Shown: one piece after another, positions 1 to 7,080 of the stretch | How positions within the stretch are numbered: position 1 is the first letter of the stretch | Layout of the letters: each line of letters begins with the position of its first letter | Assembly (NCBI GenBank): GCA_031275795.1 | Contig: JAISOG010000032.1 | Coordinates: 1-37,878, forward strand | Direction: 5' to 3' | Length of the DNA stretch: 37,878 nt | From: Candidatus Endomicrobiellum incisitermitis | Lineage (GTDB): Bacteria > Elusimicrobiota > Endomicrobiia > Endomicrobiales > Endomicrobiaceae | Translations under genes and position numbers: made by a program | The notes under the pieces: model-generated | Databases searched by the model: none | What the model saw: only the letters and a program-made list of their open reading frames with translations | What the model was told of the DNA's origin: nothing

Positions 1-18
1 CCTCAAAGAGCGTTTTAT

Positions 19-137
19 GAGCAATAAACATTTAATATTGCAAATTAGCACTGTATGAAGCAAAATACATATAAGTCTTTTTTGTCTTATTATTTTGCAA
101 GTTTGCTAATTTGATTAAATGTTTGTTGCGATTGCTC
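19..137. repeat. Long palindromic repeat element, copy 1 (left part at window edge)
   Basis: Two arms pair over almost the whole element. GAGCAATAAACATTTAAT (19-36) matches the reverse complement of ATTAAATGTTTGTTGCGATTGCTC (114-137) with a small bulge. CAAATTAGCA (41-50) pairs with the TGCTAATTTG around 103-113. GCAAAATA (60-67) pairs with TATTTTGC (91-98). The loop, about 68-90, contains AAGTCTTTTTTGTCTT. A second copy with the same arms and loop lies at 25305-25530. The outermost left arm seen in copy 2 would lie before base 1. It may be a MITE-like element or a structured transcript; no coding capacity is visible. Confidence 0.85.
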
Positions 138-302
138 TAGTAACGTAGATAAGGTTCTAAACTAGACCAGCCAAACTACACTTAAGTGATGGAAAGTTTG
201 AGTGTTTATGCGGCGTATGAATGGTTGATTAATGACTTAGTGAACTATGCTGGATTGCTCTAGTAACGTAGATAAGGTTCTAAACTAGACCAAGCAAACT
301 AC
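130..302. repeat. Tandem duplication of the palindrome's right arm (period about 123 bp)
   Basis: The 50-base block starting GATTGCTCTAGTAACGTAG at 130-179 recurs at 253-302 with about two differences. Downstream of each block a second similarity follows: GAAAGTTTGAGTGTTTATGC near 191-210 and GGAAGTTTGAATGTTTATGC near 324-343. The same right arm, more diverged, ends copy 2 near 25485-25517. The second unit runs into the 3' end of hipA. Confidence 0.8.
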
Positions 303-1444
303 TATATGTCAGGGTGAGTTGGTGGGAAGTTTGAATGTTTATGCGGTGCGGGTGGGAGTTGGTATATGTAAGTTTTTATTGTACTAAGAATATGTTTAGT
401 TCTATTTAAATTTAACCCTACTTTTTCTGCAATATTAATTATGTCTGTTTCGTTTGGTTTTTTGCCTTCGCCATTAATTGTAGTGGCATGTTCTCCACCC
501 ATTCCTTCTGCATATACAAGATCATAAGCAGGGGATACAATCCAACTGTTATTATCGTACAAAAATGAAAAATTTTTAGAATGGTCATCCCGATTATGAG
601 CAAAAACATTAAAGCACATAATTCTAAACATTTTCTCCATTTCTGCATAGCTTTTTGTTAATTTTAAAGTTGCATTGAGTAAATCAACATAATCAAGTGA
701 AGGATAACGGTGTGAAGACTCAAGCAATCCACTTGCTGAGAGCACAAAAACTCTTTCTCCATTTGGTTTACGGTCAAAGCGGGCTACACCAAAATATTTA
801 TTTTTAAAGAGGCGTGTTTCAGGCATATTTATACCGCATTTCTTTGCTATTATAGAATACTCATATTCTTGCTTTCCCATGTTTTTAGGGTCGCTCAACG
901 CACAAAATTTAATAAGCCAACTTTCATTATCTATTCTCAACAAAACTTTGGGACGTGCACCACCTGAAGCTCCTGCTAGTTTTAAAAGATCGTCAAGGGC
1001 ATTTTCTGTACATGTGTTCTCGTTTAACATATTATGTGCTTCTTCTGCTAGTTTATTTATATCATTTGTTGTTACAGATGCTGTAGAAAGAATAGTTTCA
1101 GGTTTATATTCTAAGGCCCCCATTCCACTGGTCCCTACAATTGCAAGTCTGTCTAAAATCGATACTTGTGCAGGGTTAACTCCTTTTTTTACAAGCATAC
1201 GATCTATAAGCATTCTGCCCCAACCGTCAGGCAAGCTGTCATTAAATACACCAAAGTTTCCATCAAAAGGGCCTGTATTTGCTATAAAGACTTTTTTCTC
1301 AAGAGGAAGTTTAAAAGGAGATATAGAAAAACCATCAGACAGCCAAGCTTTGTCATATTCAAAAGCGCAGCAACGCGTGTCTGTCATGGCAACACGTCCT
1401 ACTTTATTTCCATGATAAAATACATTTATAACTTTATTTTGCAT
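302..1444 (-). CDS. hipA: HipA-type toxin kinase, C-terminus altered
   Basis: A 380-residue HipA-family serine/threonine kinase, the toxin of a type II toxin-antitoxin pair. Visible family features are an N-terminal HipA subdomain with the LPDGWGR stretch (about residues 71-77), the ATP-site loop GASGGARPKV (about 158-167), the catalytic segment HNRDDHSKNF (about 284-293), and the metal-binding SPAYDL. In this family the toxin phosphorylates a translation target such as glutamyl-tRNA synthetase; the target here is unknown. The start overlaps the end of hipB by 11 bases, so the two are translationally coupled. The last 20 or so residues are proline/histidine-rich and unlike the usual helical HipA end. 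They are encoded by the repeat unit beginning near 302-350, so the native C-terminus has probably been lost. Activity is uncertain. Confidence 0.85.
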   Translation of the reverse strand: MQNKVINVFYHGNKVGRVAMTDTRCCAFEYDKAWLSDGFSISPFKLPLEKKVFIANTGPFDGNFGVFNDSLPDGWGRMLIDRMLVKKGVNPAQVSILDRLAIVGTSGMGALEYKPETILSTASVTTNDINKLAEEAHNMLNENTCTENALDDLLKLAGASGGARPKVLLRIDNESWLIKFCALSDPKNMGKQEYEYSIIAKKCGINMPETRLFKNKYFGVARFDRKPNGERVFVLSASGLLESSHRYPSLDYVDLLNATLKLTKSYAEMEKMFRIMCFNVFAHNRDDHSKNFSFLYDNNSWIVSPAYDLVYAEGMGGEHATTINGEGKKPNETDIINIAEKVGLNLNRTKHILSTIKTYIYQLPPAPHKHSNFPPTHPDI

Positions 1445-1694
1445 TTATAATTTCATCTAAGCTTTGGTAATTTCTACGTGTAAAAAGCTGATTAAAGTCT
1501 GTTTCATAGTCAAGAACAACAGCAATACGCAAAAGAGAAGACAATGATATCTCTCCAGTTTGCTCAAAGCGTTTTATAGATCCAAGAGATACCTGTGATT
1601 TACATGACAGCATAAGTTGTGACAGTTTAATTTCTTTGCGTCGTTTGCGAACACGATTTGCTAAGTTTTGTTTAATAGTTAATATATTATCCAT
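1434..1694 (-). CDS. hipB: HipB-type antitoxin, XRE-family HTH
   Basis: An 86-residue protein with a single XRE/Cro-type helix-turn-helix. It runs from NLANRVRKRRKEIKLSQ through VSLGSIKRFEQTGEISLSSLLRIAVVL-type helices (about residues 10-62). It precedes and overlaps hipA, the standard antitoxin-toxin order. By family knowledge it binds HipA and represses its own promoter. The region upstream on the minus strand (1695-1823) is very AT-rich with short ATATCA/TGATAT half-sites that could serve as operators, but no convincing symmetric operator is visible. Confidence 0.85.
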   Translation of the reverse strand: MDNILTIKQNLANRVRKRRKEIKLSQLMLSCKSQVSLGSIKRFEQTGEISLSSLLRIAVVLDYETDFNQLFTRRNYQSLDEIINAK

Positions 1695-1823
1695 TTTCTA
1701 TTGTTTTTATCAAAAGTGTATATCATATTATCTTATTTTTCATATAAATACAACTAGTGATATGTAAAAATTTTTGAATTTATCTTTTATATTTTGCCTA
1801 TGTAGAGTCAACATAAAAATGAC

Positions 1824-3161
1824 TTAACTGTTAAAGACTGCTTTCCATATATTACTATCTTCCATACATAGGTAAATAATTGCCTTTGATTTTTTAGATT
1901 TAATATATTGTGCTAAATATTTGTAAATTTCAATTCTTAAATTGCTGTCATACCTTAACTTAAAATCTTTCCCTAGAAGTAGTTCTCCATTAAGAATATC
2001 AGTTTGAGGAAAACGATTTTCAATAACTGTTTTTTGTGTTGTAGGCATTCTAAGTGTTCCAATACTTATCCATTTAATACTAGTGTTTGGTACAATATCA
2101 AAAATCATATCTATTGTTTCTTTATATCCTTGCTTCCAACCATCATAATAAATTACTGGATCAAAATGAAATGCCGTGCTAAAACCAGCTAGTGCACACT
2201 TTTTTGCAGCAAATAATCTTTCTTGAATTAATGGTGTTTTAAACTCGTTTTCAACAGTCATTTTTGTTGCGTTTACACTCCAAGCTATAACAATGTTTTC
2301 TGTCCCACCGCAAGATAAAAGGGTGTGTATATTAGTACTTTTTGTTTTAAACTCAAAATAAATATTTTTTTTGTGTTTAAAATAGTTGATAATTTTTTTA
2401 GAAAAGTTTGTAATGTCATCAAAAATTAAAGAGTCTGTAAACTCCCCGCTCCCAATTCGATTATAATTAAAAAACCCTTTTGTAGATGCTACTATTTTGT
2501 CGTCAACTAAATAATCATCTATGTTGTAAGGGATAATAATTCCGTGCGCATTTTGGTATCCTTGTAAAAAACAATAACTGCAGTCATAAATACAGCCCAT
2601 ACCTAAATTCATAATAGAGTATCCACAGCTTACTACGTTTTGTGAACAAGGACATTTCTTAAAAAAGTCATACTTTTCTTTTACTAAAAGTAAATTGTCA
2701 CATCTATTATTGTAGTCTGTTAATGTAAAAGAGCTTCCTTTTGTAAAATCTTTTAAACAACTTATCTCTTTAAAAGTGGCATTTTTAAATAAAGTCTTTG
2801 TTTTTGTAAACAGTTCGTTGTCAGTTGCATCTTTTTCATAGTAAATATTTTTTGGATAAAACTTCTTTTGTAAAACGTTTGCTTTCTTGTACAGATCAAT
2901 TTCATATTTTGGCAAATAATATGCATTTAAAGAGTTTTTGTGAAAAGTTTTAGGGTATCTGCGTTGTAAAAGTGCATTTTTAATTGTTTTGTGATTTGTT
3001 GGTTCTAAAAGGTTTAAAATCGTGTTAAATGGTACTTTCTCAATTTTAGAAATTTCGTTAATAAGTCTAAATATTTCTCTAGATTTATTTGTTCCAAAAT
3101 TTGGGAATCGTTTTTGGAATACTTCTAATAATTTTAAAGTACTTGTACTATTGTTCATCAC
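1824..3161 (-). CDS. Spore photoproduct lyase-like radical SAM protein
   Basis: 445 residues. The radical SAM cluster motif CxxxCxxC is clear as GCIYDCSYCFLQGY near the middle (about residues 189-202), preceded by a further cysteine group, CPCSQNVVSCGY. The following SPL-like blocks are also present: IGSGEFTDS, FEFKTKS, IAWSVNA (compare SWSLNP in SplB homologues), FKTPLIQERLFAAKKC and the C-terminal GTLRMP. SplB enzymes repair the spore photoproduct in DNA. Here no sporulation context exists, so the lesion or substrate is unknown. The start codon lies inside the end of the upstream nucleosidase gene (14-base overlap), so the two are co-translated. An extended N-terminal region of about 160 residues lacks recognisable motifs. 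Confidence 0.8.
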   Translation of the reverse strand: MMNNSTSTLKLLEVFQKRFPNFGTNKSREIFRLINEISKIEKVPFNTILNLLEPTNHKTIKNALLQRRYPKTFHKNSLNAYYLPKYEIDLYKKANVLQKKFYPKNIYYEKDATDNELFTKTKTLFKNATFKEISCLKDFTKGSSFTLTDYNNRCDNLLLVKEKYDFFKKCPCSQNVVSCGYSIMNLGMGCIYDCSYCFLQGYQNAHGIIIPYNIDDYLVDDKIVASTKGFFNYNRIGSGEFTDSLIFDDITNFSKKIINYFKHKKNIYFEFKTKSTNIHTLLSCGGTENIVIAWSVNATKMTVENEFKTPLIQERLFAAKKCALAGFSTAFHFDPVIYYDGWKQGYKETIDMIFDIVPNTSIKWISIGTLRMPTTQKTVIENRFPQTDILNGELLLGKDFKLRYDSNLRIEIYKYLAQYIKSKKSKAIIYLCMEDSNIWKAVFNS

Positions 3162-3828
3162 AAAACCTTAAAATCATTTCTGCCAACTTTTTTCTTGAGG
3201 CAGACACTTTTTGTTTTATAGAGTTTTCTTTCAAAAAAATGTCAGCCTTTGTTTTTATAATGTCTGAAACATACATTAAACAAATTGCGTTACATCCTAT
3301 ATTACTAGATGCTGACAAAATTATTGACGATTCCATGTCTATAGCAGAAATTTCTTTTTCTTTAAACCAATCTAAAAATTTTGATTCTAAGTATAAAGAG
3401 CTAACACATGCACTGTTGGTTTTTATTAAGTTTTTATGTATATTTTTTTTGTAAAAACAATTTAGCAAATTTGTAGATGATCTATAATAATCAACTTGAT
3501 TTTTGAAATTTAACATATTAGAAAAACTTTCTAAGTTGTAAGCTTTATCTATTATAACCAAATCTCCATAGGTAACTTTACCATAGCCTCCACAACTGCC
3601 AAAAATAAAAATATTTTCACAAGGAGAACCTTTTAAATATAAAATAGCATCTCCTGAAAGAAAATTGTTTTTTAAAGCTATAATAGTTGCAGTTTTTATA
3701 TTAGTAGATTTGACAAAAAGTCCATTTGAAACTTCTCTAGAGAAAAGTGAAATGTCAAAATTTTGACATATTATACAGTTCTTTTTTATATTTTTTTTGT
3801 CAATTCCAAAAAAAGTTTTAAAGTTCAT
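3148..3828 (-). CDS. MTA/SAH nucleosidase-like (phosphorylase superfamily) protein
   Basis: 226 residues with the PNP/UDP-phosphorylase fold signatures. These are IFGSCGGYGKVTYGDLVI (compare GTAGG...GDVVI), the substrate-binding AIDMESS (compare the EMExA of MTA/SAH nucleosidases) and a late VSDIIKTKAD, where family members carry the catalytic Asp. The natural substrates of this superfamily are nucleosides such as methylthioadenosine, S-adenosylhomocysteine or 5'-deoxyadenosine. It is the first gene of a two-gene unit with the radical SAM protein. A plausible inferred role is removal of the 5'-deoxyadenosine by-product of radical SAM chemistry. Exact specificity cannot be read from sequence alone. 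Confidence 0.72.
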   Translation of the reverse strand: MNFKTFFGIDKKNIKKNCIICQNFDISLFSREVSNGLFVKSTNIKTATIIALKNNFLSGDAILYLKGSPCENIFIFGSCGGYGKVTYGDLVIIDKAYNLESFSNMLNFKNQVDYYRSSTNLLNCFYKKNIHKNLIKTNSACVSSLYLESKFLDWFKEKEISAIDMESSIILSASSNIGCNAICLMYVSDIIKTKADIFLKENSIKQKVSASRKKLAEMILRFCDEQ

Positions 3829-3875
3829 TTTGTTTTGATAAAATATATTTAAATCACGAAATTTAAACTATTACC

Positions 3876-3908
3876 CATTGTATAAAATTTGAATAATTTT
3901 ATACAATG
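3876..3908. promoter_or_regulatory. Perfect 14-bp inverted repeat between divergent genes
   Basis: CATTGTATAAAATT (3876-3889) and AATTTTATACAATG (3895-3908) are exact reverse complements separated by TGAAT. The element lies between the minus-strand nucleosidase start (3828) and the plus-strand small membrane protein start (3930). Both arms contain TATAAAAT/TATACAAT-like -10 boxes, one facing each way. It is most simply a repressor operator overlapping two divergent promoters; a hairpin in the 5' leader is the alternative. No T-run follows, so a terminator is unlikely. Confidence 0.6.
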
Positions 3909-3929
3909 ACGTTATACCTGGAGGCAAAT

Positions 3930-4187
3930 ATGCAAGATAAAAACAAACTATATCTTATGATAATTCTTTTAATTGTAGGGGTAATTCTTATAATTAGTTC
4001 AATATTTAAAGCACCTAAAAAAGTTTCTAATATGTTAGAAAATAAGAAAAATATGCAAGTAGAGTATGATGCTACTTCTCCTGAGCAGATAGTTGTAGAT
4101 GAGAATAAACTTGTAGATGAAGAAAAAAGCGATGTTAAAAGTGATCAAGACTTAAGCGAAGAAATAGCAACTCAGTCAAACGCTTAG
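3930..4187 (+). CDS. Small single-pass membrane protein of unknown function
   Basis: 85 residues counted from the ATG at 3930, which has a good ribosome-binding site (GGAGG, 3919-3923). An in-frame ATG at 3906 lies inside the inverted repeat and has no such site. Residues about 7-25 form a hydrophobic segment (LYLMIILLIVGVILIISSI). A short basic stretch and then a strongly acidic, probably disordered tail ending in EEIATQSNA follow. No family recognised. It sits alone between the divergent nucleosidase and the convergent helicase gene. Confidence 0.6.
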   Translation: MQDKNKLYLMIILLIVGVILIISSIFKAPKKVSNMLENKKNMQVEYDATSPEQIVVDENKLVDEEKSDVKSDQDLSEEIATQSNA

Positions 4188-4218
4188 GCAAGTTTAAAAA
4201 GTTTAGTTTTAATTTTGT

Positions 4219-6495
4219 TTATTCAATTACAGTAATATTTATTGCTTTTGCTAACAATTTTTTCCACTTGCCGGAATCAAATAGTATTACAAGTTTTAAA
4301 TCGTCGTCTGCACCAACTTTGTCTATGATTTTGCCTTTACCGAAAACAGGGTGCAAAACTTTAGAACCTATTTTATAATAGTCATCATTTTTTTGAGAAG
4401 TGTAAAGAGGTTTATCGTTTGGCACTTCATTGTCAGATGGAATGTAAGCATAGCTATCTTCATCTTGATATTTTATTTGAGCACGATTTTTATTATTGTA
4501 ATTTGTATATTTGTTCCACTTTAGTTTATTAAAAGTGCTAAAATTATGTTCTGGAATAAAATTTCTTTTTGTAAACTCTTCTTTAAACCCAGCTTCACTT
4601 ATAAATCTAGAAGGCATATTCCATTTAGTTTTACCAAAAATAGTTCTTTCTGTTGCCCAGCAAAGATATAAATGTTTTTTTGCTCTTGTCATACCTACGT
4701 ACATAAGTCTTCTTTCTTCTGATAAGTTTTCAGGGTCATAAGCAGATTCGCCTATTGGAAAAAGCCCTTCTTCAAGTCCGCACAGAAAAACATTGTTAAA
4801 TTCTAAACCTTTTGCTAGATGAAAAGTCATCAAAGTAACTTTTCCATTAGAGCTGTCTAAATTATCTATGTCGCTTACTAGTGCAATTTGTGTTAAGTAG
4901 CCTGACAAACTTTTGTCTGGAGAACGGTTTTCAAAGTCTGTTATTGCTGAAATGAGTTCTTGAATATTTTCTATTTTTGTTTTGGATTCTTGAGTATTTT
5001 CATCTTCGAGTTCTTTAATATAACCAGAATGAACAAGTATTTTTTGAGCTATCTCTTTTACAGATGTTTTATCTTTTAAGTTGATAAAAGCCGTAATCAG
5101 TCGATGAAAAGAGTTTAATGCATTTACTGCGTTTTTTCCAAGACCTGCATCTTTTGCCAGCACAATGGCATCCCAAATTGGTATACCTTTTAATAAAGCA
5201 AACTTTTCAAGAGCTTCTAAAGAAGTTTTTCCTATTCCTCTTCTTGGAACATTTATTATTCTTTTTAAACTTACATTGTCGTTTGTATTCTGTATAAGCT
5301 TTAAATAAGCCATAATATCTTTAATTTCTGCTCTGTCATAAAATCGCAATGTGCCTATAACCATATAAGGCATACCGTTTCTTCTGAAAGCATCTTCAAA
5401 TGTACGGGATTGTGCGTTTGTCCTATAAAATATCGCAAAATCTGAAAAATTATATTGATATTGTCTAATTTTTGTTGCAATAAGACTTGTAACTTTTTCA
5501 GCTTCATCATTTTCATTAAGGGCTTTTATTGTGGATACACAACCTTCATCAGGGTTTTGTGTCCACAATTGTTTTGGGACTCTATTGTTATTATTTTTTA
5601 CAACTTGCCAAGCAGCTGCTAAAATTTTTGGTGTTGATCTATAATTTTGTTCTAATTTAACAGCTTTTGCTTTAGGGTAATCTTTTTTAAAATCTAAGAT
5701 ATTTTTTATATCAGCTCCTCTCCAGGAATAAACAGACTGATCGTCATCACCACAAACACATAAATTTTCATGTTTTTGTGAAAGTAGTTTTACAAAAACG
5801 TATTGAGCATGGTTTGTGTCTTGATATTCGTCAACCAAAATATACATGTATTTTAGTTGATATTTTTCAAGTATTTGAGGATAATGTTGTAACGTTAAAA
5901 CTGTACGCATTATTAAATCGCCAAAATCTAATGCTTGTGCCATGTTGAGCTTTTTTTGATAAAGTCGATATATTTTTGCTGTTATTACCTTATTGAAGTC
6001 ATCGTTTTGTTCTGCTTCGTATGCCATATCTAATGGAGATTTTAAATCATCTTTTGCACGACTTATCTTGTCTACAATGCTAGATACTTTGAATTTTTTT
6101 TCATCTATGTTTAATTCTTTTAAGCAGTCTTTGATTACATTTTTTTGGTCTGCAAAATCATATATTAAAAAGTCAGGTGCAAGCGCTATATTTTTTGCTT
6201 CAATCCTTAAAAAGTAAGCACAAAAAGCATGGAATGTTGACACCCATACGTTATGTCCTGTTTCTGGCATAAGGTCTGCTATACGTTGTTTCATCTCTAA
6301 AGCAGCTTTATTTGTAAAAGTAACAGCAAGTATAGACCATGGGTTAACTCCTATGGAAAGCAAATAAGCGATTCTATGGGTTATAACTCTAGTTTTACCT
6401 GTTCCTGCTCCTGCAAAGATTATTAAAGGTCCTTGTGTGCAAAGTACAGCTTCTTTTTGAGAATTATTTAAATTTTTTGTTAGTAACTCTTTCAT
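4219..6495 (-). CDS. pcrA: UvrD/PcrA-family ATP-dependent DNA helicase
   Basis: A superfamily 1A 3'-5' helicase of about 758 residues, used in nucleotide excision and mismatch repair and in clearing replication obstacles. Motifs in order: Q-motif region LNNSQKEAV; Walker A AGAGTGKTR; VTFTNKAALEMKQR; Walker B DEYQDTNHAQY; GDDDQSVYSWRGAD; QNYRST; MTFHLAKGLEF; and YVGMTRAKKHL. The C-terminal VLHPVFGKGKI segment is the PcrA-type Tudor-like domain that contacts RNA polymerase. I start at MKELLTKNLNNSQ (6495). The frame is open upstream to 6639, but that extension is hydrophobic, not family-like, and overlaps the promoter of the divergent nitroreductase. Full length for the family. Confidence 0.93.
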   Translation of the reverse strand: MKELLTKNLNNSQKEAVLCTQGPLIIFAGAGTGKTRVITHRIAYLLSIGVNPWSILAVTFTNKAALEMKQRIADLMPETGHNVWVSTFHAFCAYFLRIEAKNIALAPDFLIYDFADQKNVIKDCLKELNIDEKKFKVSSIVDKISRAKDDLKSPLDMAYEAEQNDDFNKVITAKIYRLYQKKLNMAQALDFGDLIMRTVLTLQHYPQILEKYQLKYMYILVDEYQDTNHAQYVFVKLLSQKHENLCVCGDDDQSVYSWRGADIKNILDFKKDYPKAKAVKLEQNYRSTPKILAAAWQVVKNNNNRVPKQLWTQNPDEGCVSTIKALNENDEAEKVTSLIATKIRQYQYNFSDFAIFYRTNAQSRTFEDAFRRNGMPYMVIGTLRFYDRAEIKDIMAYLKLIQNTNDNVSLKRIINVPRRGIGKTSLEALEKFALLKGIPIWDAIVLAKDAGLGKNAVNALNSFHRLITAFINLKDKTSVKEIAQKILVHSGYIKELEDENTQESKTKIENIQELISAITDFENRSPDKSLSGYLTQIALVSDIDNLDSSNGKVTLMTFHLAKGLEFNNVFLCGLEEGLFPIGESAYDPENLSEERRLMYVGMTRAKKHLYLCWATERTIFGKTKWNMPSRFISEAGFKEEFTKRNFIPEHNFSTFNKLKWNKYTNYNNKNRAQIKYQDEDSYAYIPSDNEVPNDKPLYTSQKNDDYYKIGSKVLHPVFGKGKIIDKVGADDDLKLVILFDSGKWKKLLAKAINITVIE

Positions 6496-6517
6496 TCTTA
6501 TAATTATAACATATCTT

Positions 6518-6544
6518 TTGTTAGCTATAAAAAATTGGTATAAT
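6518..6544 (+). promoter_or_regulatory. Putative sigma-70-type promoter for the nitroreductase-argS unit
   Basis: TTGTTA (6518-6523) and a consensus TATAAT (6539-6544) are separated by 15 bases, 36 bases ahead of the start codon at 6580. The short spacer weakens the -35 assignment; the -10 box is the convincing part. Confidence 0.5.
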
Positions 6545-6579
6545 CTTTGATTAGTAAGATTAACATATATGGAGGAGAA

Positions 6580-7080
6580 ATGGATATTTTGCTTGCAAGA
6601 AAAAGTGTTCGTAAATACACAAATGAAGATGTAAAACAAGAAGATTTGGAATATATTTTACGTGCAGCAATGTCTGCGCCCACAGCAAGAAACACAAGAT
6701 GTTATTCTTTTATAGTTGTAAAGGATAAACAGATGCATAAAAAGATTGCATCTGTACATCAATCAGCTCAAATGATATTGAGCGCTCCTCTTGCAATTTT
6801 AGTTGTTGGCGATCAATCTTTAGCTTATGGTGGATATTTGCCTCAGGACTGTGCTGCTTCAACTCAAAACATTCTGCTTGCTGCTACTGCAAAAGGTTAT
6901 GGTTCTGTTTGGTGTGGAATATATTCTAATGAAGAAAGGTCAAATGCCATATCAGAATTATTTAATTTGCCAAACAACATAAAACCGTTTTCTTTTGTTG
7001 TGCTTGGTAAATCTAAAGATGATAATTTACTAAAAGATAGATGGCAACCAGAAAAAATAAAGTACGAGACTTGGCAATGA
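6580..7080 (+). CDS. Nitroreductase-family FMN oxidoreductase
   Basis: 166 residues, typical of short nitroreductases. The N-terminal ARKSVRKYTNEDV is the FMN-phosphate-binding Arg/Ser-rich motif (compare RRSIRKY). SAPTARNTRCYSFIVV (about 37-52) and AATAKGYGSVWCGIY (about 106-120) match the FMN-binding core. The start at 6580 is chosen for its strong GGAGGAG site at 6571-6577; the upstream in-frame ATG at 6547 lacks one. By family it reduces quinones, flavins or nitro compounds with NAD(P)H; the physiological substrate is unknown. Its stop codon overlaps the argS start (ATGA), so the two are coupled. Confidence 0.85.
   Translation: MDILLARKSVRKYTNEDVKQEDLEYILRAAMSAPTARNTRCYSFIVVKDKQMHKKIASVHQSAQMILSAPLAILVVGDQSLAYGGYLPQDCAASTQNILLAATAKGYGSVWCGIYSNEERSNAISELFNLPNNIKPFSFVVLGKSKDDNLLKDRWQPEKIKYETWQ

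Noticed and set aside
130-302. CRISPR array from spaced direct repeats
   Set aside because: Only two units, repeat about 50 bases with a similar rather than unique intervening sequence, and no cas genes.
879-1415. 178-codon plus-strand ORF inside hipA
   Set aside because: Antisense shadow; hipA has clear kinase motifs.
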